From Bacteroidetes bacterium UBA5697 (lineage in GTDB: Bacteria > Bacteroidota > Bacteroidia > B-17B0 > Aurantibacillaceae): a DNA stretch of 51,416 bases. The notes beneath the pieces are model-generated. The model had not been told where the DNA came from. It worked only from the letters and a program-made list of their open reading frames with translations, and ran no database searches. Positions 25,602-35,254 of the stretch are shown piece after piece (position 1 is the stretch's first letter; each line of letters opens with the position of its first letter). The translations under genes and the position numbers were made by a program. The stretch covers positions 1 through 51,416 of the forward strand of contig DIHL01000070.1 in NCBI GenBank assembly GCA_002420145.1, read 5' to 3'.

Positions 25602-25672
25602 AGTAGTCTTAAAAATGTAAAAATATACATTTAAAAAGAGCTTTGCAAAGAAGAAATAAATGTATAAGTGCT

Positions 25673-25808
25673 GTCAGTTCGAGTAGAAAATTTCTGTTCT
25701 TTTGAAATTTTTATATCGAGAACGACTATCCCAAACTTCTCGATACAATTTTTTGCGAAAAGGCACCTACCTGCCGGTAGTTAGGAGCAAAAAATCACTC
25801 GAAGTGAC
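25673..25808. repeat. 136-base inverted-repeat element
   Basis: GTCAGTTCGAGT (25673-25684) pairs with ACTCGAAGTGAC (25797-25808), 11 of 12 bases. An internal TATCGAGAA (25714-25722) pairs with TTCTCGATA (25737-25745), and CTACC/GGTAG forms another small stem. Non-coding; resembles dispersed palindromes in related genomes. It fills the gap between hisS and the Omp28-like operon. Confidence 0.75.
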
Positions 25809-25822
25809 GTTCATTTAATAAT

Positions 25823-26677
25823 TTATTTCACATGCGCTTCTTCTACCTGAAGCACTTCGTAGTAAGTTGGGCTATTTGGATCTGCATCATACACATAAGC
25901 AATCACATGACATTTTGCAGCGTTATACCCCGAATTAAGATTGTAGTTAGAGTAGGTTTTTACAATAGAATCATTAGCTACAGCACCACTTGCAAATACA
26001 GCATCTCCCCAAGTGCTATTAATGGCATCTCTTAATACATGTTTAAATTCGTAGTTGCTAATTAATTGACTTCCTGAAGGTAATCTGTAATCCAACTGTT
26101 CAGCAATAATACTGTCTTCCGATAATAATACCACTAATTTATATATACCACTGTTATTAGATAAAGAGCGCACAGTGATACTTGTATTTAAATTATTACT
26201 AGACATTACAAAATTATTTTTGATTTTAATTTCAAATTTGGCAGGTTTGCTAAGCATTTGAGCTACTTCACCTTCCCATGAGGTGTAAGCTTTTATAAAA
26301 CCACCTGAACCATAACCACCTCTGTTAATTAATCCATTTGGATTTCCGGCCAAAGAAATTCCAAATTGTGTATCATAGGCATTACCTGCGGTTGTTCTAA
26401 AATCAGTTGGATAAGACGCATTGGTTGTTGCAAAAAAACCAGCATGAATCGCTAAAGGAACAATTTGACCTGCGTATTTTTTTTCTAAATATTTCAATGT
26501 ATCAGCTGCTGCTGGACAATTTCCACATTTATGACCAGTGTAATCTTCCACAAATACTTTTCTATTTCCTGTAATTGCTTCAGCGTTAGGATCTCTAACG
26601 TCATTTACTTTATCACAACTTACCGTTGCCGATAACACAGAGATTAAAATAATGAATTGATAAATGATATTTTTCAT
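25823..26677 (-). CDS. Omp28-related outer membrane lipoprotein
   Basis: 284-residue lipoprotein of the Omp28 family. The signal peptide ends at a lipobox-like VSCDKV (Cys about residue 21). The N-terminal domain carries VFVEDYTGHKCGNCPAAADT, with a thioredoxin-like CxxC (C52/C55 region), then a family segment FGISLAGNPNGLINR. The rest is beta-rich. It is the last gene of an operon with DUF6029 and TlpA-like genes. The shared CxxC chemistry suggests an envelope redox function; the precise role of the family is not established to my knowledge. Confidence 0.88.
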   Translation of the reverse strand: MKNIIYQFIILISVLSATVSCDKVNDVRDPNAEAITGNRKVFVEDYTGHKCGNCPAAADTLKYLEKKYAGQIVPLAIHAGFFATTNASYPTDFRTTAGNAYDTQFGISLAGNPNGLINRGGYGSGGFIKAYTSWEGEVAQMLSKPAKFEIKIKNNFVMSSNNLNTSITVRSLSNNSGIYKLVVLLSEDSIIAEQLDYRLPSGSQLISNYEFKHVLRDAINSTWGDAVFASGAVANDSIVKTYSNYNLNSGYNAAKCHVIAYVYDADPNSPTYYEVLQVEEAHVK

Positions 26678-26695
26678 GACTTATTTTTTAATTTT

Positions 26696-28414
26696 TTAAA
26701 AGCTAGATGAAATACTAATTGATAAACCGCTAGAAGCAGGTACAAATCGACACACACCTCCTGCACAAAATATTCCCTGACGTTGGCGACCGTAGCTTAC
26801 AGATACTCTAGTTGGTCCATTGGTATAACCAATCATTCCAAAGTAATAGTGTATTTTTTTTGTATCATCAGGATTAATAAAATTGTATTGGTCGGCAACT
26901 GTTATACTCCAGTGAGTATTTGGAGTCCATTCAATCAAACCTGATAACCAAGAACCAGTATTACTTGTAATGTTCTTTTTTCCATTAGCATCAATGGCAT
27001 GTTCTTTATAGTCATACTCTCCAAAAAAACCTTGTGTTTCAATTCGGATAGCAGAACCTGTTTTGTATCTCCAAATAACATCTAAAACACCAATGTGAGA
27101 TGTAATATCCGGATGTTCTTCTTTATCAGGTGTGTTAAATTGAACAATAGATTGATTTAAGAATTGATTGGCATACATTAAAGTGAACTTTAATTTTTTA
27201 CTTAATTTTTTTGTGATTTCAATATTAAAATCATGATAATACTCATTGCCTATACTTCCATAATTTGTAGAATATTTATAGTTATTCAAGGTATCGTTGA
27301 TAGGAGCAATACCAGTAGTATCTAAAGCATAATATGCCGAGCCATTGATGGTAATATCCATGCCGTATTTACCACCAAGTAATGTTCCTTTTTTAAATTT
27401 GTATTGAATTTCGCCCGTACCACCAACTTCGCCATTAGGTTGAGTAGCATAGGGATAATAAGCCATTAATGAGTAGGTGTGAAATTTGCTAAAATCAGGC
27501 TGATAATTAATCATTGCAATTGTATTTTGCGCATCTCTGTCGCTTCTGAAACTCATATTGTCTAACATTTTTCCAGACAACATAATGGAGAATCCATCCA
27601 TACCATAAGAGGTAGAAGCAATGATAGCATGACCATCTTTGTAACTGTATTTGTTTTGATAAGAAGGGTCATTTGCTTTGTAAGCATATTCTGCATTAAA
27701 ATTAAAACCCCCTCTTAGAACAGTAAAACGACCAGCTCCTGTGGCAACGTTTTCAGGAAGAACTAATGTTGGATTTTGATCTTGTTGATATTTACTCACA
27801 TAACTTCCTCCTATAATCACTTTGGTTTTTGATTTCCCTAAAATAGAATCAAATAGTTCCATGATATTTATTTCTGCATCAATACCTCTAACAATCCCCG
27901 GAGATAATGAAAAATAGGTACGTTGCTTACCTACTAATCCTTTTATAGCAATACCTTTTTTAGGAGTAAAAATAACACGCATTCCGTCTAAGGCGTTGTC
28001 GTATAACAAGCCTCTGTTTTCATAAGCTCTTAAAGTAATACCGCTTCCAAATTGCTCATAAAAATTACCTACCGTAATGTCAATATCCTTATGTTGGTAT
28101 CTAGCAAAACGATATGGCACACCAGAACCTCTATAGCCCGGAAGATAACCTAATAAAGGCGGGTTGTAACTTTCAAATCTAACACCCGCACTAAATCCTC
28201 CTTTTTGATAATTGATATTACCGAATGCATTGTATCGAAATACTTCTTTGCCAGGGTCGGCACCAATAATAGTGTCTCTTTGATAATTAGCAGCATCTAT
28301 TTGAAAATTACCGTGTATGGCGCCTAACTCATCTTTTAGTTGGGCGTATGAAGAAGTATAAAATAAACTTACAAAAAATGTAAGCAATAAACGTGATGCT
28401 AATTTTAAAGACAT
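26696..28414 (-). CDS. DUF6029-type outer membrane beta-barrel-like protein
   Basis: 572-residue exported protein: signal peptide 1-24 (LLLTFFVSLFYTSSYAQ), then amphipathic alternating strands throughout and a terminal aromatic residue (SISISSSF), as in outer membrane barrels. The conserved stretch DITVGNFYEQFGSGITLRAY followed by ENRGLLYDNALDG (about residues 128-160) is what I associate with DUF6029. It lies 18 bases before the Omp28-related gene and 44 after the TlpA-like gene, all on one strand. Function unknown; it may be a partner or channel for the Omp28-type lipoprotein. Confidence 0.75.
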   Translation of the reverse strand: MSLKLASRLLLTFFVSLFYTSSYAQLKDELGAIHGNFQIDAANYQRDTIIGADPGKEVFRYNAFGNINYQKGGFSAGVRFESYNPPLLGYLPGYRGSGVPYRFARYQHKDIDITVGNFYEQFGSGITLRAYENRGLLYDNALDGMRVIFTPKKGIAIKGLVGKQRTYFSLSPGIVRGIDAEINIMELFDSILGKSKTKVIIGGSYVSKYQQDQNPTLVLPENVATGAGRFTVLRGGFNFNAEYAYKANDPSYQNKYSYKDGHAIIASTSYGMDGFSIMLSGKMLDNMSFRSDRDAQNTIAMINYQPDFSKFHTYSLMAYYPYATQPNGEVGGTGEIQYKFKKGTLLGGKYGMDITINGSAYYALDTTGIAPINDTLNNYKYSTNYGSIGNEYYHDFNIEITKKLSKKLKFTLMYANQFLNQSIVQFNTPDKEEHPDITSHIGVLDVIWRYKTGSAIRIETQGFFGEYDYKEHAIDANGKKNITSNTGSWLSGLIEWTPNTHWSITVADQYNFINPDDTKKIHYYFGMIGYTNGPTRVSVSYGRQRQGIFCAGGVCRFVPASSGLSISISSSF

Positions 28415-28458
28415 ACGGTAGTGGTGAAATGTTTAAGTGTTTATTATTTTATAAATGC

Positions 28459-28974
28459 TTAGTGAGCTAATTTTTCTCCTTTAGCTAATTTTCTAACGTT
28501 TTCAAATAATTTTTCTTCGTCACCTTCAGCGTATGAATTATGGCTCCAAACAATTTCACCATCTCCATTCACTAAAAATGTATGAGGTACATTATTAACG
28601 TTCATAGCACGTTTAAAATCTTGATTTTCGTCAATATATACTTCGTATGTCCAACCTTTTACTTTAACGTCAGTTACTACTTTTCCAGAACTACGAGCAT
28701 CGTCAATTGAAATAGCAATTAATTTTACGCCAGTTTCTTTTACTAACTCTGCATATTCTTCGTTAATAGCGTCTAATTCTTTTTTACAGGGTTTGCACCA
28801 TGTGGCCCAAAAACTAATAATCATAGGTTTGCCATCGTTTTTGAAAGTGTTTGAATTAGTAGCTGAACCATCTAATTTTTTAACGTTAGCTGAAGGGATT
28901 TTGTCGCCATCACTTGTAGTAAATGCAGATAAGCTTAGGATGATTGCAGAAGAAAGGATTAATAATTTTTTCAT
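28459..28974 (-). CDS. TlpA-like thiol-disulfide oxidoreductase
   Basis: 171-residue periplasmic thioredoxin-fold protein. Signal peptide 1-19. The active site WCKPC has C60 and C63 in ISFWATWCKPCKKE, and the cis-Pro loop is NNVPHTFLV. The length is complete, unlike the interrupted relative near 3.5 kb. It heads the operon TlpA-like, DUF6029, Omp28, and is preceded by a perfect -7 box. It probably keeps Cys pairs of exported partners reduced, with the Omp28-like CxxC a plausible target (inference). Confidence 0.9.
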   Translation of the reverse strand: MKKLLILSSAIILSLSAFTTSDGDKIPSANVKKLDGSATNSNTFKNDGKPMIISFWATWCKPCKKELDAINEEYAELVKETGVKLIAISIDDARSSGKVVTDVKVKGWTYEVYIDENQDFKRAMNVNNVPHTFLVNGDGEIVWSHNSYAEGDEEKLFENVRKLAKGEKLAH

Positions 28975-29014
28975 GTTATATATTTTTCGTGATTACAATT
29001 TAATAATAGTTAAA

Positions 29015-29022
29015 CAAATATA
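29015..29022 (-). promoter_or_regulatory. -7 promoter box of the TlpA-like/DUF6029/Omp28 operon
   Basis: TATATTTG on the minus strand, exact consensus, about 40 bases before the ATG. A TTG lies about 23 bases further upstream. Confidence 0.55.
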
Positions 29023-29109
29023 GTTATTTAGCTCTTTCACTAAATCAATAAAAGTGCCATAATTGAGCTTTAAAATTGGATTCTTAAATAAGGTTTTTAG
29101 GGTAGGGTA

Positions 29110-31167
29110 TTACACTTTTCCGTTGTATTTCCTTAAAAACCATTCGATTGACAGGAAAGCTAAAATGATAAAAAATAACCATTTGAGGTTCACAAGGTCG
29201 GTTAATTGCTTATGTGAATAGGTAATAGATTTAATGGAATCGCTAGCTAAAATTTCTTTTTGTAATTGCTCCAATTGATTTTCGTAAAATAATTTACCAC
29301 CGCTTTGTTTACTTATTTGAAATAATAATTGATGATTAGCAACCGTATTGATTTTTTCGGATACAATTTCTTTAATAATAATGATACCAGTTTTAGTATA
29401 TAGCTTATCGCCATATTTCACCTTGGCTTCATAACTATATTCACCTGCTGGAAATTGCCCAGCAGATAAACTGTACATGGTTTGTTTTTTATTAAAAGTG
29501 TAATTGTATGTTTTGTTTTTATTGTCTTTTAATATTAATGTCACATCGGGTTCTGTGACTAGCTCATAGCTTTGGTTATATACTTCGGCAGTAAAATCAA
29601 TCGCTTCATTTTCATTAATAATTTTTTTAGTAAATACTCTAAAGAAACTTTTATCAGCTTTTACTGATAGGTACTGAACGGTTTTACTAATTAATTCGTT
29701 AAATAAATTATGGTTATTGTGGTCAGCATAATCCCTCATACGCCATTTCCAAATGCCATCACCTAAAAATTGTGCAGTTTTTAAACCATTAATTTCTGTA
29801 AATAGTAATAATGGATCTTCAGTTTCAACAACACCTATTTTTTGCGCTATTAAGATGTTTGCTCCGTTGGTAACTGCGCCATTTCTGAAAGGAGTTGCCA
29901 CAGCAGGAAAATCTTTAATGTAACTTTTTAATTCATCGCTTAGTGTAAATAAAGAAAATTCTTTTTGATAAACACCTTCGGCGTCATTGTTTTTGCTGCT
30001 AAATAAGGTTTTTGCAGAAGAACTTGTATTGGCTCCAATATAAAATACAGATTGATTATTAGCTTTTAATTCGTTGTTAATGCGCTGAGGTATATTATTA
30101 ACTTGATGAATAATGACTAACGAATAAGGTTTTAATGGTTTTGTAAATTCATTGATTAAAGCAACTTCTACTTCATAAGTTTGAGGCGCACTAATGCTTT
30201 GTTCTAAAGCAGCAATATCAGGATGAGGCGCATTAGCTAAGATTAAAACTTTTTCTCTATTATCAATCACGTCAATAATAAACGATTGAGTATTATTTTG
30301 AATATTTTTGTCTTCATTAAGATAAGAAATAGCAACCGTGTATTTTTGAATACCAGGTTTATCAGCCTCTAATAAGTAATTGAGCGTTGTGCTAAATGCA
30401 TTTGAATTGATAGTAAGGTTTTCTGTTTTTAAAACTTTACCGTTTTGTGAAATAGAAACACTAATGGATTTGTCTTTTAAATCAATCGCATTTACTACTA
30501 CTTCAACTGGAAATGAATTTCCTAAATAAGCCACTTGATTGTGGTTAATAGTTTGAATCCATACATCTTTTAATGGAATAGTATCTCCTAAAGCAATGGT
30601 GTAAATTGGCGCATTAAATTTTTCGATACTATAAAGTGGATTTGTTCCTTTATTGTAAACACCATCTGTTGCTAAAATAATTGCTCCAATATTTTTGTTG
30701 GCATAATTGTTTTCTATATCTAAAAATAGTTTTGAGATATCCGTTTCTTTTCCTTTAAAATTAATCCCGCTCATTAGCGGGACGGACGGTTTAGATTCAG
30801 AATCAAATTGATAAGATTTGATGTCGTATTTGTCTTTTATATTATTAATAAAAGAGGCTAATGCTTTAGTGTATTCGTTTTTAAGTTTGGACGAATCTTT
30901 ACCAGCAACGATAGATGATGAATTATCTTGCGCTAAAATAATGACTGGCTTTTCGGTTTCATTAACCAAGCGTTTGATGAAAATATCGAGTAATAATATG
31001 GCAATTAAACTTACCGAAACAAATCGTAAGGCTGCTAAACTGTAAAGTAAAATTTTTGAGCGTTCTGTATTTTGTTTATCTCTCACATAAAGCATGGCAG
31101 AAAAAACAAACCCTGCTACCAAACATAACAGGGTGTAATACCAAGGATAATTAGAGATAAATTCCAT
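29110..31167 (-). CDS. Membrane-anchored VWA-like protein
   Basis: 685-residue membrane protein. Two N-terminal helices (about 9-27 and 40-64), a large periplasmic part and a C-terminal helix (about 658-676, LKWLFFIILAFLSIEWFL). Residues 75-200 resemble a von Willebrand A domain, with a MIDAS-like DNSSS at 81-85 and IGAIILATDGVYN. A glutamine-amidotransferase-like segment follows (VLILANAPHPDIAALEQSI). The layout resembles the BatA-associated large VWA membrane proteins of Bacteroidota, but no bat genes are near. Function unknown. The start lies 77 bases after the fabG stop, with a hairpin in between. Confidence 0.75.
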   Translation of the reverse strand: MEFISNYPWYYTLLCLVAGFVFSAMLYVRDKQNTERSKILLYSLAALRFVSVSLIAILLLDIFIKRLVNETEKPVIILAQDNSSSIVAGKDSSKLKNEYTKALASFINNIKDKYDIKSYQFDSESKPSVPLMSGINFKGKETDISKLFLDIENNYANKNIGAIILATDGVYNKGTNPLYSIEKFNAPIYTIALGDTIPLKDVWIQTINHNQVAYLGNSFPVEVVVNAIDLKDKSISVSISQNGKVLKTENLTINSNAFSTTLNYLLEADKPGIQKYTVAISYLNEDKNIQNNTQSFIIDVIDNREKVLILANAPHPDIAALEQSISAPQTYEVEVALINEFTKPLKPYSLVIIHQVNNIPQRINNELKANNQSVFYIGANTSSSAKTLFSSKNNDAEGVYQKEFSLFTLSDELKSYIKDFPAVATPFRNGAVTNGANILIAQKIGVVETEDPLLLFTEINGLKTAQFLGDGIWKWRMRDYADHNNHNLFNELISKTVQYLSVKADKSFFRVFTKKIINENEAIDFTAEVYNQSYELVTEPDVTLILKDNKNKTYNYTFNKKQTMYSLSAGQFPAGEYSYEAKVKYGDKLYTKTGIIIIKEIVSEKINTVANHQLLFQISKQSGGKLFYENQLEQLQKEILASDSIKSITYSHKQLTDLVNLKWLFFIILAFLSIEWFLRKYNGKV

Positions 31168-31192
31168 TTGTAATTTAAGATTTTAGAAATTA

Positions 31193-31229
31193 GATTTTAG
31201 ATTTAGAGTAAACTCTTAAATCTAAAATC
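31193..31229 (-). terminator. Hairpin between fabG and the VWA-like gene
   Basis: GATTTTAGATTTAGAGT (31193-31209) pairs with 31212-31229 with one bulged base. AT-rich; could be a weak terminator or an attenuating repeat 15 bases past the fabG stop. Confidence 0.5.
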
Positions 31230-31243
31230 ATAAATCTGACTTA

Positions 31244-31993
31244 TTAGGTTAACATTCCTCCGCAAATATTAATGCATTGTCCTGTAATGTATGCACTCAT
31301 ATCGCTTGCTAAAAATAAGGTTAAGTTAGCTACATCTTCTGCTGTTCCTCCACGTTTCAATGGAATTGAATCTCTCCAAGACTGAACTGTTTTTTCATCT
31401 AAAGCGCCAGTCATTTCTGTTTCAATAAAACCTGGAGCAATAGCATTACTTCTAATATTACGAGAACCTAGCTCTAAAGCAACTGATTTAGTGAAACCAA
31501 TAATTCCTGCTTTTGATGCTGAGTAGTTTGCTTGTCCTGCATTTCCTTTTACGCCAACTACAGAACTCATGTTAATGATAGAACCGCTACGAGCTTTTAA
31601 CATTGGTTTTTGAACCGCTTTGGTTAAGTTAAACACTGACTTTAAATTAGCATTTATAACTTCATCCCATTGTTGTTCACTCATACGCATTAATAAGGTA
31701 TCGCGAGTAATACCAGCATTATTTACTAATACATCCACTGTTCCAAATTCAGCTACAACATCTGTTACTAATTGGTCAGCTGCTTTAAAATCAGCGGCAT
31801 CACTTTGATAACCTTTTACTTTAACGCCATATTTTGCCGCTAACTCTGTCTCAAATGCTTTTGCTTTTTCAACAGACGATAAAAATGTGAAAGCAATATT
31901 GCAACCTTGTTCAGCAAATTTCTCAGCAATTCCTTTTCCAATTCCTCTTGATGCGCCAGTAATGATGGCAACTTTATTTTGTAATAATTTCAT
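31244..31993 (-). CDS. fabG: 3-oxoacyl-ACP reductase
   Basis: 249-residue short-chain dehydrogenase that reduces 3-oxoacyl-ACP with NADPH in fatty acid elongation. TGASRGIG at residues 12-19 binds the cofactor; NNAGITRDTLLMRM at 91-104 is characteristic of FabG. The catalytic set is Ser143/144, Tyr157 and Lys161 (YSASKAG), and the C-terminus ITGQCINICGGMLT is the usual one. No other fab genes flank it. Confidence 0.93.
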   Translation of the reverse strand: MKLLQNKVAIITGASRGIGKGIAEKFAEQGCNIAFTFLSSVEKAKAFETELAAKYGVKVKGYQSDAADFKAADQLVTDVVAEFGTVDVLVNNAGITRDTLLMRMSEQQWDEVINANLKSVFNLTKAVQKPMLKARSGSIINMSSVVGVKGNAGQANYSASKAGIIGFTKSVALELGSRNIRSNAIAPGFIETEMTGALDEKTVQSWRDSIPLKRGGTAEDVANLTLFLASDMSAYITGQCINICGGMLT

Positions 31994-32073
31994 ATTTAAA
32001 TTAATTAAAGGCTAAATATACAAATTATCATATTAAGTATATTTTGATAAAAAGCTAAAGTTTTAAACGGCTA

Positions 32074-33633
32074 TTAACGAATTAAGATGTCGCTTTTTTG
32101 TTTTGGACGTTTACTTTCGAGCCAAACAAAATGTCTTAATCTCATATCTTCATCATTCACTTCTGTTAATGGAAATACGATTGATTCGGGTTTATTTCTA
32201 AAGGTTGCTCTGTCAACTGTACCATTGCCAAACCAAACGGTTAAATCACTACAAATGGTTTTATTAATGCCTTTGTAGTTTTTCTTTTGCTTCACATAAT
32301 AAATAATTTGCGCATTACCTACTACGTTTAATTTTCTAATAGTATCGTTAGTAATAAATCCTTCAATACGTTTACCTTCAATTTGATTAAATTTATTGGC
32401 ATCTAAGCTATCTGCTTTTTGTATCACAATGGCGTTATTTAATAGTTCAAAATACTTCACTCCTTTTTTACCAGTAGTTAGTTTCATGAGTTTGGCACTT
32501 ACTTGTCCATTTTTTGTCCATAATACTGGTGAATTATACATGGTAATTAATGAATCATGTGTATAATACGTTAATGAATCGCACATGCCCTGTAAATCAG
32601 TTTTAAATAGTTTGACATGACGATAGGCTTTTACATATGAGTGTGATGAATCAGGTTTTTCGTAAAACAAAGTATCAGCAGATAGAAACAAAGTGTCTTT
32701 TTCTAAAATTTTTCCAAAAATGGCATTTTGAGTTACAATGGCTTTGTTGGTTTTTTCGTAATGTTCGGCAAAATCACCTGTAATAATAGATTTGTTGGTA
32801 GTATCAATAATCCGCACATTTTTAGTCACTCTTCCATATCCTTTTTTTCGGTCGTAAAAAATACTATCGCCGTAAAGCTTTTGGCTTTTGGTAACAATGA
32901 TGGAGTTTTTACTGAATCTCGAAATTTCTTTATCGGTGTCGTACCAACCGTTTTCGCAATAAATATAATTTTCTTTGCTAGTAATAATAGATGGGCCAAT
33001 AAAGTAAGAGGTTTTATTAATAGTATTATACCTTAAGGTATCGCCACGCATTTTGTAATCAGGGTTAGTTAGTTCTACGTCATAATGAAAAGTAATGTCT
33101 TTACTTGCCGAATAATAATGCCCATTTTTACTAATCAAGGTATTTTCTTTGTTTACTATTTTTCCTCCATCGTAATAACTAGCTACTGAATTACCAATAT
33201 CATATATTAAAGTATTAGTGGTAAGTGTCATATCTTTTTCAATACAACGTACATTGCCTTTCATATGAGCTAATTTGGTATTTGCATCATATCTTAAAGA
33301 ATCACCATACACAAAAATACTATCTCCTTTTATAATGCTAATGTGTCCGTAAGCAATTAGTTTTTTATCGCTAAATAAATAAGCGCTATCGCAACGCATC
33401 ACAGCACCATCATGTTCACATTCCACATCACCAATTAATCGTCGAGCATCAATACCTAACGATTTGTCATAGGATAAGCGTTTAGCATGTTTTATGTTAA
33501 TTAATTTAGGCTCCTTTTTATCTCCAATAGGTATTTTAGTTTGAGATAACCCAATAACCGATAATAGTAAGAATGCACATATAAGGAATGGGCTCTTTTT
33601 GCAATATAGGTTTAGGATGGTTTTCAAGTTCAT
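32074..33633 (-). CDS. OstA-like (LptA/LptD N-domain-like) protein
   Basis: 519-residue exported protein with a signal peptide (about 1-31). The body is repeated OstA-type beta strands: DVECEHDGAVMRCDSAYL, YGHISIIKGDSIFVYGDSLR, GNVRCIEKDMTLTTNTLIYD and so on. This forms the jelly-roll groove that carries lipopolysaccharide across the periplasm. The Bacteroidota version is longer than E. coli LptA because more strands are present. No barrel domain follows. Same strand as fabG 80 bases downstream. Divergent from rlmD. Confidence 0.85.
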   Translation of the reverse strand: MNLKTILNLYCKKSPFLICAFLLLSVIGLSQTKIPIGDKKEPKLINIKHAKRLSYDKSLGIDARRLIGDVECEHDGAVMRCDSAYLFSDKKLIAYGHISIIKGDSIFVYGDSLRYDANTKLAHMKGNVRCIEKDMTLTTNTLIYDIGNSVASYYDGGKIVNKENTLISKNGHYYSASKDITFHYDVELTNPDYKMRGDTLRYNTINKTSYFIGPSIITSKENYIYCENGWYDTDKEISRFSKNSIIVTKSQKLYGDSIFYDRKKGYGRVTKNVRIIDTTNKSIITGDFAEHYEKTNKAIVTQNAIFGKILEKDTLFLSADTLFYEKPDSSHSYVKAYRHVKLFKTDLQGMCDSLTYYTHDSLITMYNSPVLWTKNGQVSAKLMKLTTGKKGVKYFELLNNAIVIQKADSLDANKFNQIEGKRIEGFITNDTIRKLNVVGNAQIIYYVKQKKNYKGINKTICSDLTVWFGNGTVDRATFRNKPESIVFPLTEVNDEDMRLRHFVWLESKRPKQKSDILIR

Positions 33634-33710
33634 TTTCAGCCATAAATTTAATCATATATCTCTTATTTATAGATATGTTATGGTTTTTTAAGAAATGTAT
33701 CTAAATCTCT

Positions 33711-33718
33711 TATCTTTG
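33711..33718 (+). promoter_or_regulatory. -7 promoter box of rlmD
   Basis: TATCTTTG exact match ending seven bases before the rlmD ATG, implying a leader of only a few bases. Confidence 0.6.
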
Positions 33719-33725
33719 CGCCCTA

Positions 33726-35132
33726 ATGAGTAAGATTAAGAAAAATATTTTTGTAGAAAATGCCGAGATTGTAGATATATCTTCGGAAGGCAAATCTGTA
33801 GCCAAGGTTGATGGCATGGTTATTTTTGTGGATGGCGGAGTGCCAGGTGATGTGGCAGACGTGATGATTACTCGCAAAAAAAATAATTATGCCGAAGGGC
33901 ACGTGGTTACTTTAAAACAAGCTTCGCTAAACAGATTACAGCCTAAATGCGAGCATTTTGGATATTGCGGCGGCTGCAAGTGGCAACACATGAATTATGA
34001 AACTCAATTATTTTTTAAACAAAAAACAGTAGCTGATGCTTTAACGCGTATTGGACATTTAGATATATCAACACTTAAGCCCATTTTCGCGAATAAAGAG
34101 AGTTATTTTTATCGAAATAAATTAGAGTTTTCTTTTTCGGATAAAAAATGGTTAACCAATGAAGAAGTGAAGAGTGGTGTTGAGATTGATAATCGCAATG
34201 CATTAGGATTTCATATTCCTAAAATGTTTGATAAAATATTAGACATTAAAAATTGCTATTTGCAAGAAGAACCTTCTAATTCAATACGTAACGAAATACG
34301 TGATTTTGCTAATCAACATGGATTAACCTTTTTTGGAGTAAGAAATAAAACAGGTTTATTGCGTACATTAATGATTCGTTCGTCGAGTAATGGAGAGTTA
34401 ATGGTATTGATTCAGTTTTTTGAAAACCAACCTGAGAATATTGAATTATTATTAAATCATTTAAAAACAAAGTTCCCTCAAATCACGTCTTTACAATATG
34501 TGATTAATCAAAAGGGTAATGATACTTTGCAAGATTTAGACATCATCACTTTTTATGGTCGTGATCATATTTTTGAGGAAATGGAAGGCCTAAAATTTAA
34601 AATTTCCGCTAAATCTTTTTATCAAACTAATTCGCCACAGGCTTATGAACTATATAAAATTACGCGTGATTTGTGTGGTTTAACTGGTAACGAAGTAGTG
34701 TATGATTTATATACAGGAACGGGTACCATTGCTAATTTTGTGGCTAAAACAGCAAAAAAAGTAGTAGGAGTGGAGTATGTTGAAGATGCGGTGATTGATG
34801 CTAAAAACAATTCGGAGTTTAATGACATAGCAAATACCTTGTTTTATGCAGGAGATATGAAAGACGTGTTGAATGAAGATTTTATTGCAAAGCATGGAAA
34901 GCCTGATGTCATTATTACCGACCCGCCACGCGCAGGAATGCATGAGGATGTTGTGAGAGTGATATTAAAAGCAGCGCCTCCAAAAATTGTGTATGTGAGT
35001 TGCAACCCTGCTACACAAGCAAGAGATTTGGCAATGATGATGGAAGATTACGAAATTAAAGAGATTCAGCCAGTGGATATGTTCCCTCAAACCGCTCATG
35101 TGGAGAATGTGGTATTGTTAGAAAGAAGATAG
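33726..35132 (+). CDS. rlmD: 23S rRNA (uracil-C5)-methyltransferase, RlmD/RumA type
   Basis: 468-residue SAM-dependent enzyme methylating uracil C5 in 23S rRNA (U1939 in E. coli). TRAM domain at about residues 1-62, then the iron-sulfur cysteines C75, C81 and C84 (CEHFGYCGGC) with a fourth in IKNCYLQ near 178. The Rossmann-type methyltransferase part has VYDLYTGTGTIANF, IITDPPRAGM and the catalytic Cys in VYVSCNPATQARDL. The exact target base in this lineage could differ (RlmCD type). Confidence 0.92.
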   Translation: MSKIKKNIFVENAEIVDISSEGKSVAKVDGMVIFVDGGVPGDVADVMITRKKNNYAEGHVVTLKQASLNRLQPKCEHFGYCGGCKWQHMNYETQLFFKQKTVADALTRIGHLDISTLKPIFANKESYFYRNKLEFSFSDKKWLTNEEVKSGVEIDNRNALGFHIPKMFDKILDIKNCYLQEEPSNSIRNEIRDFANQHGLTFFGVRNKTGLLRTLMIRSSSNGELMVLIQFFENQPENIELLLNHLKTKFPQITSLQYVINQKGNDTLQDLDIITFYGRDHIFEEMEGLKFKISAKSFYQTNSPQAYELYKITRDLCGLTGNEVVYDLYTGTGTIANFVAKTAKKVVGVEYVEDAVIDAKNNSEFNDIANTLFYAGDMKDVLNEDFIAKHGKPDVIITDPPRAGMHEDVVRVILKAAPPKIVYVSCNPATQARDLAMMMEDYEIKEIQPVDMFPQTAHVENVVLLERR

Positions 35133-35254
35133 TCATTACCAATGACTTAGACTTTGTTGAAATAAAAATTGGTATTTTTTCGTCTTTCTTGTAACCATTT
35201 TACACAAATAGAGGTTTAACAATACAAATACAAACCTTAAATTTAATATAAACC

